In this document: positions 24,516 to 33,399 of the stretch, piece after piece | How positions within the stretch are numbered: position 1 is the first letter of the stretch | How the letters are laid out: every line of letters starts with the position of its first letter | DNA from: Ramlibacter sp. | GTDB lineage: Bacteria; Pseudomonadota; Gammaproteobacteria; Burkholderiales; Burkholderiaceae_C | Assembly (NCBI GenBank): GCA_016713005.1 | Contig: JADJPY010000003.1 | Location: 372,001-436,000, forward strand | Direction of reading: 5' to 3' | DNA length: 64,000 bases | Program-made: the position numbers and the translations under genes | The notes under the pieces: generated by a model | Seen by the model: the letters and a program-made list of their open reading frames with translations, nothing else | Database searches by the model: none | What the model was told of the DNA's origin: nothing

Positions 24516-26040
24516 TCCGCCGATTGTGCAGGTTTGTCTGGAGAGGGTCGATATGGCGCGGCAATTCATCGTGATCGCGCGAGCCGCCGTCGTGAGACTG
24601 CACCTCGCGCGCAAGCTGGGGCGGGCGCTGCCCATAACCCCCGCCTTGCGCCTTGCCCTGCGAGCGGCCAGGCCCGCTTCCATTGCGGCCTTGCCCTCCG
24701 CCAGAGCGGCCATTGCCGCCGCGCCCCTGACCGCCACCGCTTTTGCCCTCGGATGACTTGCCTTCGCGCATGCGTTGCATCATTTCGGTGCGGGCGGCGC
24801 GGGCGGCTGCGTTCATGACCTCACGGCTGGGCGGTTTGCCAGCGCCGCCCCACAGCGTCTGGCGGCCCATGGCGATGGGTTCAGCCTTTTCGCCAGCTTC
24901 CGGGCCAAAGCCTTCGATGGGCTGCACCGCGATCTGTTGCTTCGTGAAGCGTTCGATCTCCATCATGAAGCCTTCTTCATCCATGCAAACCAGGCTGACC
25001 GCGGCGCCGCTGGCACCCGCGCGACCCGTGCGGCCGATGCGGTGCACATAGTCTTCGGGCACGTTCGGGATTTCGTAGTTCACGACGTGGGGCAGGTCCT
25101 CGATGTCGATGCCGCGCGCGGCGATGTCGGTTGCGACCAGCGCCCGGATGTCGCCACTCTTGAACCCGGCCAGCGCCTGTGTCCGCGCGGTCTGGCTCTT
25201 GTTGCCATGCAGCGCCATCGCGTTGATGCCATTCTTGGTCAGGTAGTCGGCCACGTTGTTTGCGCCGAACTTGGTGCGGGTGAACACCAGCACCTGGCTC
25301 CAGTTGTGCTGCTGGATGATGTGCGCAAGCACAGCCTTCTTGCGGTTGCGGCCCACAGGGTGGATGACCTGCTCGATGCGCTGCACCGTGCTGTTGCGCG
25401 GCGTGACCTGGATGCTGCGAGGATCGCGCAAGAGCGCGTTGGCCAGGTCGCGGATCTCGTCGCTGAAGGTTGCGGAGAACAGCAGGCTTTGCTTCTGCTT
25501 GGGCACCAGGGCAAGGATCTTCTTCACGTCGTGGATGAATCCCATGTCCAGCATGCGGTCGGCCTCGTCCAGCACCAGGAACTCAACGGCACTCAGGTCC
25601 AGAAACCCCTGCTGCTGCAGGTCCAGGAGGCGTCCCGGTGTAGCCACCAGGATGTCCACCCCGCGCTTGATGCGGTCGATCTGGGGGTTCATGCCCACGC
25701 CGCCGAACACCACGGTGGAGTCCAGTTTCAGGTATTTGCCGTAGTCGCGCACGGATTCTTCGACCTGTGCGGCGAGTTCCCGGGTCGGGGTCAGCACCAG
25801 CGTGCGGATTGCCTTGCCGCCGAAGCGGTTGCGTCCCGGTTCACGCAGCGAGAGCATGTGCAGGATGGGCAGCACGAAGGCGGCGGTCTTGCCGGTCCCC
25901 GTCTGTGCGCCGGCCAGAAGGTCATGGCCCTCGAGTACGGCGGGGATGGCCTCGGCCTGGATGGGTGTGGGTGTTGTGTAGCCTTGCTCGTGCACGGCTT
26001 TCAGAATGGCCTCGGCCAGTTTCAGGTCGTCAAAGTTCAT
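24337..26040 (-). CDS. rhlE: DEAD-box ATP-dependent RNA helicase RhlE
   Basis: The 567-residue protein has all the helicase motifs: Q motif (TPTPIQAEAIP), I (AGAQTGTGKT, ~43-52), Ia (PTRELAAQ), II (LDEAD), III (SAT), IV-V (ATDIAARGID) and VI (HRIGRTGRAG). A 170-residue basic, Gly/Arg/Ser-rich tail, typical of RhlE, follows and ends RSFGR. It remodels RNA in ribosome assembly, decay or cold adaptation. ATG 26040 places the Q motif correctly; GTG 26064 is possible. The last 179 bases are shared with the next gene in another frame. The 219-base divergent spacer to ettA shows no clear promoter boxes. Confidence 0.93.
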   Translation of the reverse strand: MNFDDLKLAEAILKAVHEQGYTTPTPIQAEAIPAVLEGHDLLAGAQTGTGKTAAFVLPILHMLSLREPGRNRFGGKAIRTLVLTPTRELAAQVEESVRDYGKYLKLDSTVVFGGVGMNPQIDRIKRGVDILVATPGRLLDLQQQGFLDLSAVEFLVLDEADRMLDMGFIHDVKKILALVPKQKQSLLFSATFSDEIRDLANALLRDPRSIQVTPRNSTVQRIEQVIHPVGRNRKKAVLAHIIQQHNWSQVLVFTRTKFGANNVADYLTKNGINAMALHGNKSQTARTQALAGFKSGDIRALVATDIAARGIDIEDLPHVVNYEIPNVPEDYVHRIGRTGRAGASGAAVSLVCMDEEGFMMEIERFTKQQIAVQPIEGFGPEAGEKAEPIAMGRQTLWGGAGKPPSREVMNAAARAARTEMMQRMREGKSSEGKSGGGQGRGGNGRSGGGQGRNGSGPGRSQGKAQGGGYGQRPPQLAREVQSHDGGSRDHDELPRHIDPLQTNLHNRRNDNRKSSGSSQGGQPDPMRTSIDSMAGGGRRGGGGRSNRSGGGGFGPRGPGNPPRSFGR

Positions 26041-26259
26041 GGTGAGGTGCCCGTTCCGGGGCACTGGGAATCGGCCTGTTCCGGTGCTTGGGCACCGGGC
26101 CAGTCAAAGGCAGATAGGGTTCAGGGATGGCGCGCGTCCGTTTGGAAGCGGCCCCGGCAGGCTGCCGGTGCGGCGGGCAACTGGGTCCCGCAACCGGCGT
26201 ATTGTCGCATGAGTCGATAATTGGCGTTTTACCAGCCCCTGCAAGCGACTCACACCCCC

Positions 26260-27921
26260 ATGGCCCAGTACGTTTTCACGATGAACCGCGTCGGCAAGAT
26301 TGTTCCGCCGAAGCGACATATCCTCAAGGACATCTCCCTGAGTTTTTTCCCGGGCGCCAAGATAGGCGTGCTGGGGCTCAATGGCTCCGGCAAGTCCACC
26401 CTGCTCAAGATCATGGCCGGGGTCGACAAGGAGTTCGAAGGTGAGGCCATGCCCATGCCGGGCCTGAACATCGGCTACCTGCCCCAGGAGCCCAAGCTCA
26501 ATCCCGAGCACACTGTGCGCGAAAGCGTGGAAGAGTCCATGGGCGAGGTATTCGCCGCCAAGGCCAAGCTTGAGGAGGTCTACACCGCCTATGCTGAGCC
26601 GGACGCCGACTTTGACGCCCTGGCCGCCGAGCAGGCGCGCCTGGAAGCGATCATCGCCACCGCCGGTACCGACTCCGAGCACCAGCTGGAGATTGCCGCC
26701 GACGCCCTGCGCCTGCCCCCTTGGGAGGCCAAGATCGGCGTGCTGTCTGGCGGCGAGAAGCGCCGCGTGGCGCTGTGCCGCCTGTTGCTGTCGCGCCCCG
26801 ACATGCTCTTGCTGGACGAGCCCACCAACCACCTGGACGCCGAGTCGGTGGAGTGGCTGGAGGTGTTCCTCAAGCGCTTCTCGGGAACCGTGGTGGCCAT
26901 CACCCACGACCGCTACTTCCTGGACAACGCCGCCGAATGGATTCTGGAACTGGACCGCGGCAACGGCATTCCCTGGAAGGGCAACTACAGCACCTGGCTG
27001 GAACAAAAGGGCGACCGGCTCGCGCAAGAGCAGAAGAGCGAGGAAGCCCATGCCAAGGCACTCAAGAAGGAGCTGGAATGGTCGCGCCAGAACCCCAAGG
27101 CCCGCCAGGCCAAGAGCAAGTCGCGTCTGGCCCGGTTTGAAGAACTGAGCGACATCGAATACCAGAAGCGCAACGAGACCCAGGAAATCTTCATCCCGGT
27201 GGCTGAGCGTCTGGGCCAGCAGGTGATCGAGTTTCACAATGTCACAAAATCGTTTGGCGACCGGCTCCTCATCGACAATCTGAGCTTTACCGTGCCGCCG
27301 GGTGCCATCGTCGGCATCATTGGACCCAACGGCGCCGGCAAGTCGACGCTGTTCAAGCTGATTGCGGGCAAGGAAAAGCCCGATTCCGGCGAGGTCGTGA
27401 TCGGTTCTACCGTCCAGATGGCCTTTGTTGACCAGCATCGCGATGAACTGGCCAACCAGAAGACGGTCTGGGAAGACGTCTCCGGCGGGCTGGACATCCT
27501 CAATGTCGGCAAGTTCCAGATGGCCAGCCGGGCGTACTGCGGGCGCTTCAATTTCAACGGAGGCGACCAGCAAAAGCGCGTGGGCACCTTGTCGGGCGGG
27601 GAGCGGGGACGCTTGCACCTCGCCAAGACCCTGATTGCAGGGGGCAACGTGCTGCTGCTGGATGAGCCGTCCAATGACCTGGATGTGGAAACGCTGCGCG
27701 CCCTCGAAGACGCTCTGCTGGAATTTGCCGGCAGCGTCATGGTGATCAGCCACGACCGCTGGTTCCTTGACCGCATTGCCACCCACATCCTGGCCGCCGA
27801 AGGTGACAGCCAGTGGACGTTTTTTGACGGAAACTACCAGGAATACGAAGCCGACAAGCGCAAACGCCTCGGTGAAGAGGGCGCCAAGCCAAAGCGGGTG
27901 CGGTATAAACCATTGCGCTGA
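26260..27921 (+). CDS. ettA: Energy-dependent translational throttle protein EttA (ABC-F)
   Basis: EttA binds the ribosomal E site and gates the first elongation step according to ATP/ADP level. The 553-residue protein has two ABC cassettes and no membrane domain: Walker A GLNGSGKST (~38) and GPNGAGKST (~355), signatures LSGGEKRR and LSGGERGR, Walker B LLLDEPTNHLD and LLLDEPSNDLD. The inter-domain arm (EEAHAKALKKELEWSRQNPK) has the EttA length. The C-terminus, FDGNYQEYEADKRKRLGEE, is also characteristic. ATG 26260 is chosen over 26221 because EttA proteins begin MAQYVF(T/S)M. Confidence 0.97.
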   Translation: MAQYVFTMNRVGKIVPPKRHILKDISLSFFPGAKIGVLGLNGSGKSTLLKIMAGVDKEFEGEAMPMPGLNIGYLPQEPKLNPEHTVRESVEESMGEVFAAKAKLEEVYTAYAEPDADFDALAAEQARLEAIIATAGTDSEHQLEIAADALRLPPWEAKIGVLSGGEKRRVALCRLLLSRPDMLLLDEPTNHLDAESVEWLEVFLKRFSGTVVAITHDRYFLDNAAEWILELDRGNGIPWKGNYSTWLEQKGDRLAQEQKSEEAHAKALKKELEWSRQNPKARQAKSKSRLARFEELSDIEYQKRNETQEIFIPVAERLGQQVIEFHNVTKSFGDRLLIDNLSFTVPPGAIVGIIGPNGAGKSTLFKLIAGKEKPDSGEVVIGSTVQMAFVDQHRDELANQKTVWEDVSGGLDILNVGKFQMASRAYCGRFNFNGGDQQKRVGTLSGGERGRLHLAKTLIAGGNVLLLDEPSNDLDVETLRALEDALLEFAGSVMVISHDRWFLDRIATHILAAEGDSQWTFFDGNYQEYEADKRKRLGEEGAKPKRVRYKPLR

Positions 27922-27941
27922 CCAGGAACCGGAATGCCGAC

Positions 27942-30161
27942 ATGAAAGAGGGGCTCACGAAACGACTGGGCGTTGCTGACGACGCTGGTGCTTCGGCGCC
28001 CTCGTTGCGGGAGTGCCTGGACGCTGTCCTGCGCCTTAGCGAGCACCTGATCGACAGCGTGATTGACGGACTCGCCGTTTCGGCCGCCCGTTCGCAGACG
28101 CTGGCGTCGTCGGCTGAGAACAAACCGGTGCTCAAGGCGGCCATCGAGCACATCGTCCAGCACAAGCAATCGGTGCGCAGCAGCTTCCTGAGCTACCTTC
28201 GCGTGGCCATGTTCGAAGGCGTGGGCCACTCCAGCAACGGCGCCGGCGACATGCTGTTGCGCTTTGACCAGTTGCAGACGTACGAAGACGGCCAGCTCGA
28301 CGAAAGCATCGAGATCGCCCGGGCGCAGCAGGAAGTGGAAATGGCGGCGGGCGATGAACTGCCGGCCGTCGATGCGTTGATGAGCACGCTGCTGGGCTGG
28401 ATCACCATTCACGCCCAGATCAATCCGATGCGCCCAGAGGTGTTCGTGCGCGCGTTGCGCGAATGCCTGCTGGACCAGGTGCCCGACACCTCCATGCGCG
28501 ATGCGCTGATTACACCTGCGGCAGGGCGGATGGGCGTGGGGCTTCGCACCTTGTACCGGCAGACCTGCGACTGGTTGCGATCGCACGGTGTCGAGCCTGC
28601 AGGTCACACGGCGCCGGTGGTGCCTTCGCCGGCGGTGGCCGCCAAGGCGCCGCCGGCCAGTTCGGTTGCTCGCACGCTTCTGACGCTGGACAAGCTTCGC
28701 CGCCTGCTTTCGGGCGAACTGGACGGGGACACATCACGCGGACCGCAGGATTTCCTGCACACCGTGCCGGCCTCGCTGCAGGCGCTGCAGGACATGAAGC
28801 AGGTCGAGGCCATGGTGCAGCGGCTCGCCCAGCGCGCCAAGGATCCGGCGGCGCCCAAGCCGCCTGCACGCAAACCCGGCGACAACAAGCAACTGGGCAA
28901 GCAACTGGGCGAGGAAGTCACCCGCCTGATGCTGGACAACCTGATCCAGGACGAACGCCTGCTGCCGCGCGTTCGCCAGATGCTTCAGACGCTCGAGGGT
29001 GTCTTGCTCACCCTCGCCAAGGCGGACCAACGTTTCTTCAGCGACAAGCAGCACCCGGCACGGGTATTCCTGGACCGGGTCACGCACCGCAGCCTGGCTT
29101 TCACCACCGAGCGCGATGAGGGTTTCCTCAAGTTCATCAAGGCCGTCGAAAAGGCCATCGCGGCCCTGCTGGAGTACGCCGGCGAGGGTCCGCCACCCTT
29201 TGGGCCGGTGGTGCAGAAGCTGGATGCCTACTGGGCCCGCGAGGATGCGGCCGCACGCCAGCAGCGCGAAGAGGCCACACGGGCGCTGGTTCATGCCGAG
29301 CAGCGCAACTTGCTGGCCCAGCGCCTGGCACAGGACCTGCGGGCCAAGGTTGAAGGGACCGAGACGCCCGCCGAGGTGGGCGAATTCGTGGTCGGGCCGT
29401 GGGCGCAGGTGCTGGCCGAGTTCGAACTGCGCGGGGCGGCTGGCGGCACGGATCCGGACGGTCTGCTGACGCTTGCCGACGACCTCATCTGGAGCGTGCA
29501 GCCCAAGGTGGCCAAGCGCAATCGGGCGCGACTGGTGGATCTGGTGCCCAGTCTGCTGGTGCGCCTGCGCCAGGGACTCCAGCTGATTGACTTTCCTGCC
29601 GACCTGGTCAACCGGTTCTTCGACCAGCTGATCGCGGTGCACGAGCGGGCTCTTGAAGAGTCGCGCCCGCCGCCGGCTCAGCCCGGCGCCACGCCGGAAT
29701 CCGAGGCCGAAGCGGCACCAACGCTCTCCGGCGTAACGGAGGAAGAGGCTGGCTTCTGGCTGGCCGGGCGCGAGGCCACCGAGGCGGGTTACCTGGACGC
29801 CGACTCGGTGCTGCCGATCGATGTCACCGGCAACGAAGAAGCGGTGGATGCCGCCACACAGCGTTCTGTGGCTGCCCAGCCGCTCGCCACGGGCACCTGG
29901 GTCGAGTTGATGCTGGATGGCAAGTGGGTGCGTGTTCAACTCACCTGGGCCAGTCCGCACCGCACGCTGTTCATGTTCACCTCACGGGGCGGACTGGCGC
30001 ACTCGATGTCGCGCCGCACCATGGAAAAGCTGCGTGTGCAGGGGCTCATCCGCGTGATTTCCGACGGGCATGTGGTGGACAACGCACTGGACGCCGTTGC
30101 CCAGATGGCTTTGCGCAACACCCTGGACGAAGCCGGCGGCAAGAAGAGCGGCGGCAACTGA
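27942..30161 (+). CDS. DUF1631 family protein
   Basis: This 739-residue, mostly helical cytoplasmic protein is characteristic of Beta- and Gammaproteobacteria. The order is an N-terminal helical region (LRECLDAVLRLSEHLIDSVI), an Ala/Pro linker near 215-235, a long helical middle, and a C-terminal beta segment. That last segment contains GTWVELMLDGKWVRVQLTWA and PHRTLFMFTSRGGLAHSMSR, a PilZ-like arrangement that recurs in the family. Automatic annotations sometimes call it thymidine phosphorylase, for which I see no support. It starts 20 bases after ettA. The function is unknown. Confidence 0.85.
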   Translation: MKEGLTKRLGVADDAGASAPSLRECLDAVLRLSEHLIDSVIDGLAVSAARSQTLASSAENKPVLKAAIEHIVQHKQSVRSSFLSYLRVAMFEGVGHSSNGAGDMLLRFDQLQTYEDGQLDESIEIARAQQEVEMAAGDELPAVDALMSTLLGWITIHAQINPMRPEVFVRALRECLLDQVPDTSMRDALITPAAGRMGVGLRTLYRQTCDWLRSHGVEPAGHTAPVVPSPAVAAKAPPASSVARTLLTLDKLRRLLSGELDGDTSRGPQDFLHTVPASLQALQDMKQVEAMVQRLAQRAKDPAAPKPPARKPGDNKQLGKQLGEEVTRLMLDNLIQDERLLPRVRQMLQTLEGVLLTLAKADQRFFSDKQHPARVFLDRVTHRSLAFTTERDEGFLKFIKAVEKAIAALLEYAGEGPPPFGPVVQKLDAYWAREDAAARQQREEATRALVHAEQRNLLAQRLAQDLRAKVEGTETPAEVGEFVVGPWAQVLAEFELRGAAGGTDPDGLLTLADDLIWSVQPKVAKRNRARLVDLVPSLLVRLRQGLQLIDFPADLVNRFFDQLIAVHERALEESRPPPAQPGATPESEAEAAPTLSGVTEEEAGFWLAGREATEAGYLDADSVLPIDVTGNEEAVDAATQRSVAAQPLATGTWVELMLDGKWVRVQLTWASPHRTLFMFTSRGGLAHSMSRRTMEKLRVQGLIRVISDGHVVDNALDAVAQMALRNTLDEAGGKKSGGN

Positions 30162-30180
30162 CGCCGCTTCTGCGGTGCGG

Positions 30181-31194
30181 CTACAGGTCGCTGGCCGCAG
30201 GCAGGTGCAACGTGCCGATTCGCAGGCCGCGCGCAGCTTGCACGGCGCGCAGCACGGCTCGCGCAGTCACCTCGGCCGCCATCGTGCCAAGCACCATCAT
30301 TCCAGGCTCGGATGTCGAGCGCCCGGTGGCCAGTGCAAACAACGTGTCGCCGTCGCTCATCGTGTGCACCGGGTTGATGCTGCGCGCCAGCCCGTCGTGG
30401 GCCATCTGGGCAAGCTTGGTGGCTTGCACCTTGGTGAGCACGGCGTCGGTCGCGATCACACCGATGGTGGTGTTGGTGCCCGCCAGCAGAGGCCTGGGCG
30501 CTTCGCCCCGCAACAACGCGCGCCGGGTGTCCATGAGCTTTTTGCCACCAGCGGTGCGCGCGCCGGCCACCACTTGCGCCGTATCCGGGTCCAGAACGTC
30601 TCCCAGCGCGTTGCACGCCACCAGGGCACCGACCGTCACGCCATTGACCGTGAGCGAAGCGGTGCCGATGCCGCCCTTCATTGCCCGGTCGATGCCAAAA
30701 ATCTTGCCCACGGCTGCGCCAGTGCCTGCGCCCACGTTGCCTTCGGACGGTCTGCGGGCGGACGCCGCTTCACAGGCCGCATAGCCGGCAGCGGCGTCCG
30801 GCCTGATCCGCGCATCGCCCAGCAACAAGTCAAACAGCACCGCTGCCGGCACGATGGGCAGGCGGCCCACACGCACATCAAAGCCCACGCCACGCTCCTC
30901 GAGCCATCGCATCGCGCCGCTGGCAGCATCCAGTCCCCAGGCACTGCCGCCGGCCAGCATGACGGCGTGCACGCGGTCGACCAGGTTGACGGGCGAGAGC
31001 AGGTCGGTCTCGCGGGTGCCGGGCGCGGCGCCCCGCACGTCCACCCCGGCCACCGCGCCGTCTTGCGCCAGCACCACCGTACAGCCGGTGGGCCGGCGCG
31101 TGTCCGTGAAGTGGCCGACTTCAATGCCGGCCACATCGGTGATGGAGCCGGGCTTGCGCACGCGGGTTGCTGGGGGCATGAATCGATTATCCAT
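30181..31194 (-). CDS. P1-family aminopeptidase (DmpA/BapA-like Ntn-type hydrolase)
   Basis: This 337-residue protein belongs to the self-cleaving P1 family. It has GSITDVAGIEVGHFTDTRRP, CTVVLAQDGAVAGVDVRGAA, LAGGSAWGLDAASGAMRWLEE, EGNVGAGTGAAVGKI and GTNTTIGVIATDAVLTK. The last is the usual site of autocleavage, leaving a Thr or Ser as N-terminal nucleophile. Members cleave N-terminal D- or beta-amino-acid peptides. There is no signal peptide. ATG 31194 was taken; ATG 31179 is equally possible. It is convergent with DUF1631 and close to, but probably not part of, the copper operon that precedes it. Confidence 0.88.
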   Translation of the reverse strand: MDNRFMPPATRVRKPGSITDVAGIEVGHFTDTRRPTGCTVVLAQDGAVAGVDVRGAAPGTRETDLLSPVNLVDRVHAVMLAGGSAWGLDAASGAMRWLEERGVGFDVRVGRLPIVPAAVLFDLLLGDARIRPDAAAGYAACEAASARRPSEGNVGAGTGAAVGKIFGIDRAMKGGIGTASLTVNGVTVGALVACNALGDVLDPDTAQVVAGARTAGGKKLMDTRRALLRGEAPRPLLAGTNTTIGVIATDAVLTKVQATKLAQMAHDGLARSINPVHTMSDGDTLFALATGRSTSEPGMMVLGTMAAEVTARAVLRAVQAARGLRIGTLHLPAASDL

Positions 31195-31206
31195 GCCGCC
31201 GGGCCA

Positions 31207-31503
31207 TCATCTGGCGGCCTGCTCGACATGGGTCAGCACGTAGGCCCCCTGCTGTTGCTCGGCCGTGAAACGGATCCGGTCACCTGCGGTGATCTTCTCC
31301 AGCAGCGTCGTGTCCCGCACCTGGAACACCATGGTCATGGCGGGCATGTCCAGGCTTTTGATCGGGCCATGCTTGAGCGTGACTTTCCTTGCTTCCTTGT
31401 CCACCTTTCGGACTTCGGCATCGGCCATCTCGGGAGCCGGCGACTGGGCGAGAGCCAACGTGGATGCGAGGGCGATCAGGAGGGGCGTGACGAGTTTTTT
31501 CAT
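31207..31503 (-). CDS. CusF-like periplasmic copper-binding protein
   Basis: The mature protein (after a signal peptide, ~residues 1-20, ending ALAQ) is a small OB-fold copper carrier. The site reads KHGPIKSLDMPAMTMVF, with His45, Met56 and Met58 matching the CusF ligands. The position of CusF's cation-pi Trp is Met53. ATG 31503 is preferred because GGAAAAC precedes it; ATG 31521 overlaps the previous gene. It is the last gene of the copper operon and would hand Cu(I) to an efflux or oxidase component. Confidence 0.9.
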   Translation of the reverse strand: MKKLVTPLLIALASTLALAQSPAPEMADAEVRKVDKEARKVTLKHGPIKSLDMPAMTMVFQVRDTTLLEKITAGDRIRFTAEQQQGAYVLTHVEQAAR

Positions 31504-31517
31504 GATGTTTTCCGGTT

Positions 31518-32006
31518 TCAACGTGTGACGATGATGGTGCCTGTCATGCCCGCCTGGTAGTGGCCGGCGATCAGGCAGGCGAAGTCGAAGGTGCCTGCAC
31601 GATTGAAGTGCCAGACGATCTCGCCGGTCTTGCCCGGGGCCACGTGGGCCATGTACGGTTCGTCGTGCTCCATCTTTGGGAACTTCACCATCAGCGCCGC
31701 GTGCTCGTCGAGTTCCTTCCTTGTGCCGATCACGAACTCATGCATGACCTGCCCGCTGTTCTTGATGGTGAGGCGGATTGTTTCCCCCAGTTTCACTTCC
31801 ATCTTCCCGGGCGAGAAGCGCATGTTGTCGGCCATGCCGACCGCGACAGTCCGGCTGACGGCCCTGGCATCGCCTGCAATGCCCCAGGGTTTCTGTTCCT
31901 TTTTTGTCATGGAGGCGTTTCTGGCGTGAGCATCGCCATGGGCATGCGCATGCAGCGCGGTGAATGGCAGCAGTGTCAATGCCAGGCTGAAGTTTCGCTT
32001 GTTCAT
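31518..32006 (-). CDS. Periplasmic cupredoxin (plastocyanin-like)
   Basis: A 162-residue secreted protein with a signal peptide (~1-22) and a His-rich mature N-terminus (HAHGDAHARN). A cupredoxin fold follows with type 1 copper ligands His89 (VMHEFVIG), Cys144 and His149 (FACLIAGHYQ) and Met154 (AGM). Proteins like this carry electrons to or copper between periplasmic partners, here likely the adjoining multicopper oxidase. Spacing to the oxidase gene is 15 bases. Confidence 0.9.
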   Translation of the reverse strand: MNKRNFSLALTLLPFTALHAHAHGDAHARNASMTKKEQKPWGIAGDARAVSRTVAVGMADNMRFSPGKMEVKLGETIRLTIKNSGQVMHEFVIGTRKELDEHAALMVKFPKMEHDEPYMAHVAPGKTGEIVWHFNRAGTFDFACLIAGHYQAGMTGTIIVTR

Positions 32007-32021
32007 GATGTCTCCGTGATT

Positions 32022-33398
32022 TCAGTGGCCACCATGGCCATGAGGCTTTCGTACGCGGGCTGCGGAGCCGCTGTCGGACGCCACTGCCGCCTGGCGTCGT
32101 GCGGGCTCGGGCAGCGTGCCGGTCCACTCAAAGGCCTGCGTGCCGGGCGGCTGCCTGTACCAGCCCGGGTCCTTGTAGTCACCCGGCTTCTGGTCACGCC
32201 GCACTTTCAGCGTGGTGAACATCCCCCCCATTTCGACCGGTCCGTACGGCCCGGTGCCCGTCATCATGGGCGCTGTGTTGTCGGGAAGCGCCATCTCCAT
32301 CTCGCCCATGTCGGCCATGCCGCGCTCGCCCATCACCATGTAGTCGGGCACGGCCTTCATGATTTTGCGGACCAGACCGCGGTGGTCCACGCCGATCATG
32401 GTGGGCACGTCGTGGCCCATGGCGTTCATGGTGTGGTGGCTCTTGTGGCAGTGGAAGGCCCAGTCGCCTTCCTCGTCCGCCACAAACTCGACCTGGCGCA
32501 TCTGGCCCACGGCCACGTCGGTCGTGACCTCGGGCCAGCGGCTCGACCTGGGCGTAGTCCCGCCGTCCGTGCCTGTCACCACGAACTCGTGTCCGTGCAG
32601 GTGGATGGGATGGTTGGTCATGGTGAGGTTGCCCACGCGGATTCGCACCTTGTCGTTGAGCCGGACATTCAGCGTGTCGATGCCGGGAAACACGCGGCTG
32701 TTCCAGCTCCACAGGTTGAAGTCCAGCATGGTCATGATCTTTGGCGTCATGCTGCCGGGGTCGATGTCGTAGGCGTTGAGCAGGAAGCAGAAGTCGCGCT
32801 GCACTTCGTCGATCAACGGGTGTTTGGCTTTCGGGTGGGTGACCCAGAAACCCATCATGCCCATCGCCATCTGCGTCATTTCATCGGCATGCGGGTGGTA
32901 CATGAAGGTGCCCGGCCGCCGCGCCACGAACTCGTACACGAAGGTCTTGCCCACGGGTATTTGCTTCTGGTTCAGGCCACCCACGCCGTCCATGCCGTTG
33001 GGCAGGCGCTGGCCGTGCCAGTGGACGGTGGTGTGCTCGGGCAGCTTGTTGGTCACGAACAGGCGCACCCGGTCACCCTCCACCACCTCAATGGTCGGGC
33101 CCGGGCTCTGGCCGTTGTAGCCCCACATGTTGATCTTGAAGCCAGGCACCATCTCGCGCACCACCGGTTCGGCCACCAGGTGAAATTCCTTCACCCCGTT
33201 GTTCATGCGCCAGGGCAGTGTCCAGCCGTTGAGCGTGACCACCGGGTTGTAGGGCCGGCCCGAGTTGGGCGCCAGCGGCGGCATGGTGTCCGGCCGCGCT
33301 TGGATCACAGGTTCCGGAAGGGCGGCCATGGCCACCTTGCTGACGGCGGTGGCGGCCATGGCGGTGGCAGCGCCCGCGAAGAATTTGCGTCGATGCAT
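32022..33398 (-). CDS. Multicopper oxidase (CopA/laccase-like)
   Basis: The 458-residue protein has an N-terminal RRKFFAGAA segment fitting a Tat signal, suited to folded export with copper. All four copper-ligand regions are present: TVHWHGQR, GTFMYHPHADE, HPIHLHGHEF and AFHCHKSHHTMNAMG. A Met-rich stretch (GMADMGEMEMA) and a His-rich end (GHGGH) suggest extra Cu(I) binding. It probably oxidises periplasmic Cu(I) to Cu(II). ATG 33398 starts 1 base after the TolC-like gene's stop; upstream starts would lack the Tat motif at the N-terminus. Confidence 0.93.
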   Translation of the reverse strand: MHRRKFFAGAATAMAATAVSKVAMAALPEPVIQARPDTMPPLAPNSGRPYNPVVTLNGWTLPWRMNNGVKEFHLVAEPVVREMVPGFKINMWGYNGQSPGPTIEVVEGDRVRLFVTNKLPEHTTVHWHGQRLPNGMDGVGGLNQKQIPVGKTFVYEFVARRPGTFMYHPHADEMTQMAMGMMGFWVTHPKAKHPLIDEVQRDFCFLLNAYDIDPGSMTPKIMTMLDFNLWSWNSRVFPGIDTLNVRLNDKVRIRVGNLTMTNHPIHLHGHEFVVTGTDGGTTPRSSRWPEVTTDVAVGQMRQVEFVADEEGDWAFHCHKSHHTMNAMGHDVPTMIGVDHRGLVRKIMKAVPDYMVMGERGMADMGEMEMALPDNTAPMMTGTGPYGPVEMGGMFTTLKVRRDQKPGDYKDPGWYRQPPGTQAFEWTGTLPEPARRQAAVASDSGSAARVRKPHGHGGH

Positions 33399-33399
33399 T